Below, piece after piece: positions 31,675 through 35,597 of a DNA stretch of 35,597 bases. The position numbers and the translations under genes are program-made. Below the pieces are notes generated by a model. That model did no database searches and had not been told where the DNA came from. It saw only the letters and a program-made list of their open reading frames with translations. This stretch comes from Actinomyces sp. ICM47 (GTDB lineage Bacteria; Actinomycetota; Actinomycetes; Actinomycetales; Actinomycetaceae): the NCBI RefSeq assembly GCF_000278725.1, contig NZ_ALCA01000136.1, forward strand, positions 1-35,597, written 5' to 3'. The first letter of the stretch is position 1, and each line of letters starts with the position of its first letter.

Positions 31675-32264
31675 CGGTTCTCTTCCTTCTCATTGGCGGG
31701 CGCACCGTCGTACAGGGAGGCGTCGAGGAGGGCGAACAACGTCTCACACTCCGTACCCTCCATCAGCGAGGCAAAAATAGCGCGCAGGGTCAGGCGGGCG
31801 ACGCTCTCGGAGCTCATAGGTCCGACGAGGCGAGAGCGATCCACGGCCTCGTCCGCGTCGAGGACACGCTGAAGTCCGCGCTCCATGTGGGCGAGCATCG
31901 GGCCTCGCACTTCTTCAAGGGCAGCGTGCTCCTTGCGGGGCAGGCGGCGCATCTCCGCGAACCAGTCGACGCTCATAGAGGCGCGGGCCTCACTCAGGGT
32001 CGCGCGGAAGCGCCGAGCATAGCTGGTGAAGCGCTCCCCTGCGCGCACGACGCAGAATTCCTCGGAGAAGGTCTCATCGAAGAAGCGCGTGAGCACGGCG
32101 GTCGTCAGGTCGGCCTTCGTCGGGAAGTAGACGTAGACCGAGCCGACCGCAATGCCACAGGCGGTCGCGACCTTGCGCACGGAAAGCGCGGAAATACCAT
32201 CATTCGAGGCAATCTGGTAGGCCTCGTCGATCAGCTGGTCTCGGTCGATCACTTGCTTGGGCAC
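31671..32264 (-). CDS. TetR family regulator
   Basis: 197 residues from GTG 32264, with AAAGGTGAG upstream. The helix-turn-helix is ALSVRKVATACGIAVGSVYVYFPTKADLTTAVL (about 25-57). The C-terminal ligand domain is of ordinary length. A 19 bp palindrome with TGAAC/GTTCA half-sites lies 35 bp upstream and is the likely operator. The regulated set should include itself, the membrane protein that follows, and possibly the divergent aldo/keto reductase. Confidence 0.9.
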   Translation of the reverse strand: MPKQVIDRDQLIDEAYQIASNDGISALSVRKVATACGIAVGSVYVYFPTKADLTTAVLTRFFDETFSEEFCVVRAGERFTSYARRFRATLSEARASMSVDWFAEMRRLPRKEHAALEEVRGPMLAHMERGLQRVLDADEAVDRSRLVGPMSSESVARLTLRAIFASLMEGTECETLFALLDASLYDGAPANEKEENR

Positions 32265-32298
32265 GTGGGACGCTCACCTTTCTGCGCGTAACCGTCAT

Positions 32299-32317
32299 TA
32301 ATGAACGGTGTTCATTA
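32299..32317. promoter_or_regulatory. Operator of the TetR-membrane protein operon
   Basis: TAATGAACGGTGTTCATTA is a perfect palindrome with a three-base centre, of the TGAAC-N3-GTTCA type often bound by TetR proteins. It sits in the 249 bp gap shared with the divergent aldo/keto reductase. The rest of the gap shows TTGACA (32467-32472) without a matching -10. Confidence 0.75.
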
Positions 32318-32513
32318 TAGGTCCAAGCATTCCTACAGCAAAGAGAACCGCAGAACCTCACACGCAGCTCGCCACCAATTGACAACGTCGCCATTTTATT
32401 CCCACGTGGACACACATACGCTGAGAGCGCAACTCACTAGAACCGCGTTCACGCAGCTCAGTAGGCTTGACACCAACGCATGACACGACGCATGTGAGGA
32501 GGAAGGAAACACC

Positions 32514-33362
32514 ATGACTCACATTACACTGAACAACGGTATCGAGATGCCCCTCGTCGGCCTCGGCACCTACCAGCTATCCTCCGAAGACGCGCAGGCC
32601 TCGACGACTTACGCCCTGGACAACGGCTACGAGCTGATTGACACTGCCAACTTCTACGTCAACGAACGCGGCGTCGGCCGCGGCATGCGAGCCTCCTCGA
32701 AGGCCCGCGAGGATATCTTCCTCGAGACGAAGATCTGGCCTACGTCTTACGAGAGCGAGACCGCCATCGACGAGACGCTTGAGCGCCTGGGCACCGATTA
32801 CATCGATCTGCTCCTCCTACACCAGTACGCTGGCGACATTCGCACCGGCTACCGTCATCTCGAGGAGGCCTACAAGGCGGGTAAGGTCCGTGCAATCGGC
32901 ATTTCGAACTTCCCCATTGAGGAACTCCGACGTCTCCTCGGCGAGTCCGAGATCAAGCCCTCGCTTATCCAGGTCGAGTGCCACCCCTACTTCCCGCAGA
33001 CCGAACTCAAGGCGCTCCTGAAGGAGCACAACATCGCACTGCAGGCGTGGTATCCGCTCGGCGGGCGCGGCAACGCCTCGATCATGAGTGAACCCGTCAT
33101 CGCAGAGATTGCGAAGACTCACGGCAAGTCCCCTGCTCAGGTCATCCTCCGCTGGCACGTGCAGCTGGGACACTCGATCGTCCCCGGCTCCAAGACCCCG
33201 TCGCATATCGCTGAGAACCTCGACCTGTTCGATTTCGAGCTGACGAACGAGGAGATGGCGCAGATCAACGGACTCGACAAGGGCGAGCCGATCTTCCAGC
33301 GCACGCCGGAGGTCGAGCACTTCTTCGCGACCTTCGCGCCTGACGTCGACAGCGAGAAGTAA
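32514..33362 (+). CDS. Aldo/keto reductase
   Basis: 282 residues, close to the length of 2,5-diketo-D-gluconate reductase-type enzymes. The catalytic tetrad is visible: Asp43 and Tyr48 in LIDTANFYVNE, Lys73 in LETKIW and His103 in LLLLHQY. The NADPH-binding C-terminal SIVPGSKTPSHIAENL segment is present. It should reduce aldehydes or ketones with NADPH in the cytoplasm. A GGAGGAAGG tract upstream of ATG 32514 is the ribosome-binding site. It is divergent from the TetR gene and is followed by a strong terminator. Confidence 0.93.
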   Translation: MTHITLNNGIEMPLVGLGTYQLSSEDAQASTTYALDNGYELIDTANFYVNERGVGRGMRASSKAREDIFLETKIWPTSYESETAIDETLERLGTDYIDLLLLHQYAGDIRTGYRHLEEAYKAGKVRAIGISNFPIEELRRLLGESEIKPSLIQVECHPYFPQTELKALLKEHNIALQAWYPLGGRGNASIMSEPVIAEIAKTHGKSPAQVILRWHVQLGHSIVPGSKTPSHIAENLDLFDFELTNEEMAQINGLDKGEPIFQRTPEVEHFFATFAPDVDSEK

Positions 33363-33422
33363 TAGGGAAACATCCAAAAGTTCGGCGGCGCTCTACCGTC
33401 AACTTCGACGCACCCCTCACGG

Positions 33423-33459
33423 AACGAGGCCTATCCTGCTTGGCGGGGTAGGCCTCGTT
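33423..33459 (+). terminator. Terminator after the aldo/keto reductase
   Basis: AACGAGGCCTA (33423-33433) and TAGGCCTCGTT (33449-33459) form a perfect 11 bp stem. It extends inward through TCC/GGG pairing and is followed by a short T stretch. Both arms contain the recurring GGCCTCGT word. Confidence 0.8.
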
Positions 33460-33562
33460 ATCAGGTCCTCTCCTAGCGTTCCTTTTCGCGCTCTATGCTC
33501 GCTGACACCTCCTGCGTCGGCTCGATGGCACCGAGGTACGCCTCCTCAACATTCCACCTGCA

Positions 33563-33568
33563 TACAAT
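33563..33568 (+). promoter_or_regulatory. -10 element for a leaderless methyltransferase mRNA
   Basis: TACAAT ends six bases before ATG 33575; no Shine-Dalgarno is present. Confidence 0.6.
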
Positions 33569-33574
33569 AACGAA

Positions 33575-34420
33575 ATGAACGAAACGAACAGCCACGCACA
33601 GTGGTTTTCCGACAATGAACGCAACTGGGACGACCGCGCCGAGCTGCACATGGCTGGCAATTACTGCGACTACCAGCGCCTTCTCGAGGATCCGACAGCC
33701 ATGAGCGCTGAACTGGCCCAAGATATCGAACGATTCGGCGATCTCGCCGACAAAGATGTCATCCACCTGCAATGCCACGTCGGAACGGACACAATCGGCT
33801 TTGCGCGCCGCGGGGCCTCGCGCGTCATTGGCCTCGACCTGTCCGAGGCTTCGCTTGCCCACGCGCGCAGCATCGCCGAACGCGCAGACGCTGACGTGGA
33901 GTTCGTCCACGCGAACGTGTACGACGCGCGCCAAGCAGTATCCGGCAACTTCGATCTGGTGTACACCTCGATCGGCGTCCTATGCTGGCTGCCCGATATC
34001 GCCCGGTGGGCGCAAGTCATCGCTTCCCTGCTCAAGCCGGGCGGCACTTTCTTTATCCGCGATGACCACCCGATGTTCATGACAATCGGGGAGGATATTT
34101 CCGGCGGGCTAAAGATTGAGCAGCCATACTTCGAGCAGGATGCTCCGATGACATGGGATGACGAGTCAAGCTACGTAGATTTCCCCGATGCGCCGCGGAT
34201 TACTCACACGACAAATCACCAGTGGAATCACTCCCTTGGACAAATCGTTACTGCTCTCATCAACGCGGGTTTGGTGATCGATGAGCTTGAGGAGACACCG
34301 CGCGCGGCGTGGTGTCCGTGGCCCGAACTCATGGAACAAGATTCCGCTGGAGGTTGGCACCTTCGCGAGCACCCCGAACGCCTGCCCCTTCAGTTTGCGA
34401 TCACCGCACACAAACACTGA
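33575..34420 (+). CDS. Class I SAM-dependent methyltransferase
   Basis: 281 residues. Motif I is VIHLQCHVGTDTIGFARRGA (about 62-81), with H-V-G-T-D in place of the usual E-x-G-x-G, a substitution seen in this subgroup. VIGLDLSEASLAHAR holds the acidic ribose-binding residue, and FDLVYTSIGVLCWLPD is the motif IV region. The long C-terminal half (SGGLKIEQPYFEQDAPMTWDDESSY...) is a cap domain for an unknown small substrate. ATG 33575 lacks a Shine-Dalgarno but has TACAAT six bases upstream. The 173 bp between its stop and the insertion sequence hold nothing I recognise. Confidence 0.88.
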   Translation: MNETNSHAQWFSDNERNWDDRAELHMAGNYCDYQRLLEDPTAMSAELAQDIERFGDLADKDVIHLQCHVGTDTIGFARRGASRVIGLDLSEASLAHARSIAERADADVEFVHANVYDARQAVSGNFDLVYTSIGVLCWLPDIARWAQVIASLLKPGGTFFIRDDHPMFMTIGEDISGGLKIEQPYFEQDAPMTWDDESSYVDFPDAPRITHTTNHQWNHSLGQIVTALINAGLVIDELEETPRAAWCPWPELMEQDSAGGWHLREHPERLPLQFAITAHKH

Positions 34421-34593
34421 CAGTGCGCATTGTGGGGTTGTGCGGGCTAGACAAGGTAGGGAACACTCAAACGCTGGAAAGCCTGGCTGTGCGATTACTG
34501 CACGAGTCCCTCCGAGATACACGATGGAAGGCCAGAAGTAACACTCCACCAGCGCGTGAGTATGGCGTGACCGTGCACCGACCATGTCAATAG

Positions 34594-34615
34594 GGCTCTT
34601 CAGAGTTGAGTGTGG
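34594..34615 (+). repeat. Terminal inverted repeat of the ISL3-family element
   Basis: GGCTCTTCAGAGTTGAGTGT marks the element end. GGCTCTTC is the usual start of ISL3-family ends in corynebacteria and relatives. The transposase stop codon (34600-34602) lies inside it. The eight bases outside (34586-34593, GTCAATAG) would be the target duplication, but the other end is beyond the window. Confidence 0.6.
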
Positions 34616-35597
34616 GTGGAGGCATCTAGGCCTCCTGCGATGAGGAGCATTCGGAGTTTGTAGTTGGTGGGGTTGCGGTAGCCTCTGGCGGTGCGTCTGC
34701 CTAGTTCGATGATTCCGTTGATGGCTTCTGTGGGGCCGTTGCTGGCTCCACCGGTGTCGAAGTAGGCCAAGAATGCGTCCTTCCACTTGCGTAGGGTCCG
34801 CCCCAGACGAGCGATTTCGGGGATGGGACACGTTGGTAGGCGCTCAATGAGGTGTGCGGCCAGGCGTCGGCCTTGGGCGGGTGTGGCTTGATGGAAGACG
34901 TCGCGGACTTGCTGGGCGCAGTGGTAGGCGACTTCCACACTGATATGCGCCTCATCTGCCGTGAAGGCCTCACGGAGTCGTTCTTGTTGACGCTTCGTGA
35001 GCCGATCACGTGAGGCGCGCAAAAGATTGCGGATCTGATAGAGGGGATCGCCCTTGCGCCCGCGGTGACCGGTCGTGTCTTGCTGGACGCGGCGGCGTAC
35101 CTCATCAAGGGCATCGCCGGCGAGCTTGACGATATGGAAGGCATCGAGGACGCTGGTTGCGTCTTGGAGCTGGTCGTCGATGGCGTTCTTGTATCCTTGG
35201 AAGGGATCCAGCGTCGCGATCTGGATACCGGAGCGAAAGTCTTCGCCGCGCTCTTCTAGCCAGTTCTTGTACACGGTGCCAGACCTACCCGGAACCAGGT
35301 CCAACAAGCGGGCCGTGGGATGCTCCTCCCCGCAAGTCAGGTCCACGATGCCGGTGAGTTCACGTGGGCCCCGGTGGCGTCGGTCCTGGTGGTGCCACAC
35401 GTGCTCGTCAACCCCCAGCACCCGAATCCCTGTGAAGCGGGCGGGGTCATCAGATGCGGCTTGCAGGCACGGCTTGATATGGGACCACACGGTATTCCAC
35501 GTGGTTCCTAACTGTCGGGCCAGCCCCAAGATAGTGGCTCCCTCGAAGCGCAACTGTCGGATCGCCCAGCGGATCGCCCGCACACCCAGACGCGCCC
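34600..35597 (-). CDS. ISL3 family transposase, 5' part cut by window edge
   Basis: The visible 332 codons run to the right edge and lack the N-terminal zinc-finger part of the roughly 430-residue family. The start marked by GTG 35583 is not the real one, because the frame stays open beyond it. The DDE residues are placed as expected: Asp in RVLGVDEHVWHH, Asp in IQIATLDPFQGYKNAI, and Glu in SNGPTEAINGIIELGRR, followed by the typical GYRNPTNYKLRMLL. It would catalyse cut-and-paste transposition of the element. No frameshift is seen, so it could be active. Confidence 0.93.
   Translation of the reverse strand, partial: ARLGVRAIRWAIRQLRFEGATILGLARQLGTTWNTVWSHIKPCLQAASDDPARFTGIRVLGVDEHVWHHQDRRHRGPRELTGIVDLTCGEEHPTARLLDLVPGRSGTVYKNWLEERGEDFRSGIQIATLDPFQGYKNAIDDQLQDATSVLDAFHIVKLAGDALDEVRRRVQQDTTGHRGRKGDPLYQIRNLLRASRDRLTKRQQERLREAFTADEAHISVEVAYHCAQQVRDVFHQATPAQGRRLAAHLIERLPTCPIPEIARLGRTLRKWKDAFLAYFDTGGASNGPTEAINGIIELGRRTARGYRNPTNYKLRMLLIAGGLDASTHTQL

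Noticed and set aside
34166..34831. 221-codon minus-strand frame across the methyltransferase-insertion sequence junction
   Set aside because: It spans the element end and overlaps two genes in the wrong frame; its translation is Arg/His/Pro-rich with no domain.

Overview
The window is high-GC DNA from an actinobacterium. I infer Actinomycetaceae (Schaalia/Actinomyces-like), but no rRNA or other marker is present to prove it. Support comes from an RpfB-type resuscitation factor beside tatD, an actinobacterial coproporphyrin ferrochelatase with the CxxxCC iron-sulfur motif, a coproheme decarboxylase of the coproporphyrin-dependent heme pathway, a protoglobin, and many genes with a leaderless-type promoter (TANNNT six bases before ATG/GTG). 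It looks like ordinary chromosome with an accessory stretch rich in toxin-antitoxin genes and an insertion sequence at the right edge.

Layout: 1-4446 (minus) is a cell-wall and maintenance block: DJ-1/PfpI protein, tatD, rpfB, and a second DUF348/G5 secreted lysozyme-like protein cut by the left edge. 4559-7984 (minus) is a large MacB-like ATPase/permease with pentapeptide-like repeats in its external domain. 8203-13521 holds a GNAT enzyme, a CPA1 Na+/H+ antiporter, a protoglobin-ogt pair and a YkvI-like membrane protein. 13730-15569 holds a YefM/RelE module whose toxin gene is frameshifted, a nitroreductase, and a RelB/YoeB module. 15675-20238 holds a threonine-aldolase-like enzyme, a methyltransferase, ArfB, a uracil-DNA-glycosylase-like protein and a secreted esterase. 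20323-22542 (minus) is one reading frame joining ferrochelatase and coproheme decarboxylase. 22737-25146 is an ABC exporter operon ending in its probable TetR repressor, with two GTTAAC palindromes over the promoter. 25143-28094 holds a glycosyltransferase, a small acidic protein and two GNAT enzymes. 28182-29781 holds a Fic protein and a DUF6290/RelE module, with the Fic operator repeated on the far side of the module. 29916-34420 holds DUF421/DUF3290, a TetR-membrane protein pair, an aldo/keto reductase and a methyltransferase. 34594-35597 is the end of an ISL3-family element.

Three signals recur across the window. First, nine genes lack a Shine-Dalgarno and carry a -10-like hexamer exactly six bases before the start codon. 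Second, the 12-mer CCCCGGCCTCGT and its core GGCCTCGT are far commoner than composition predicts, especially between genes and in terminator stems. Third, three toxin-antitoxin modules plus Fic lie within about 16 kb.

I saw no tRNA, rRNA, CRISPR array or prophage. All calls are by eye, without database searches.
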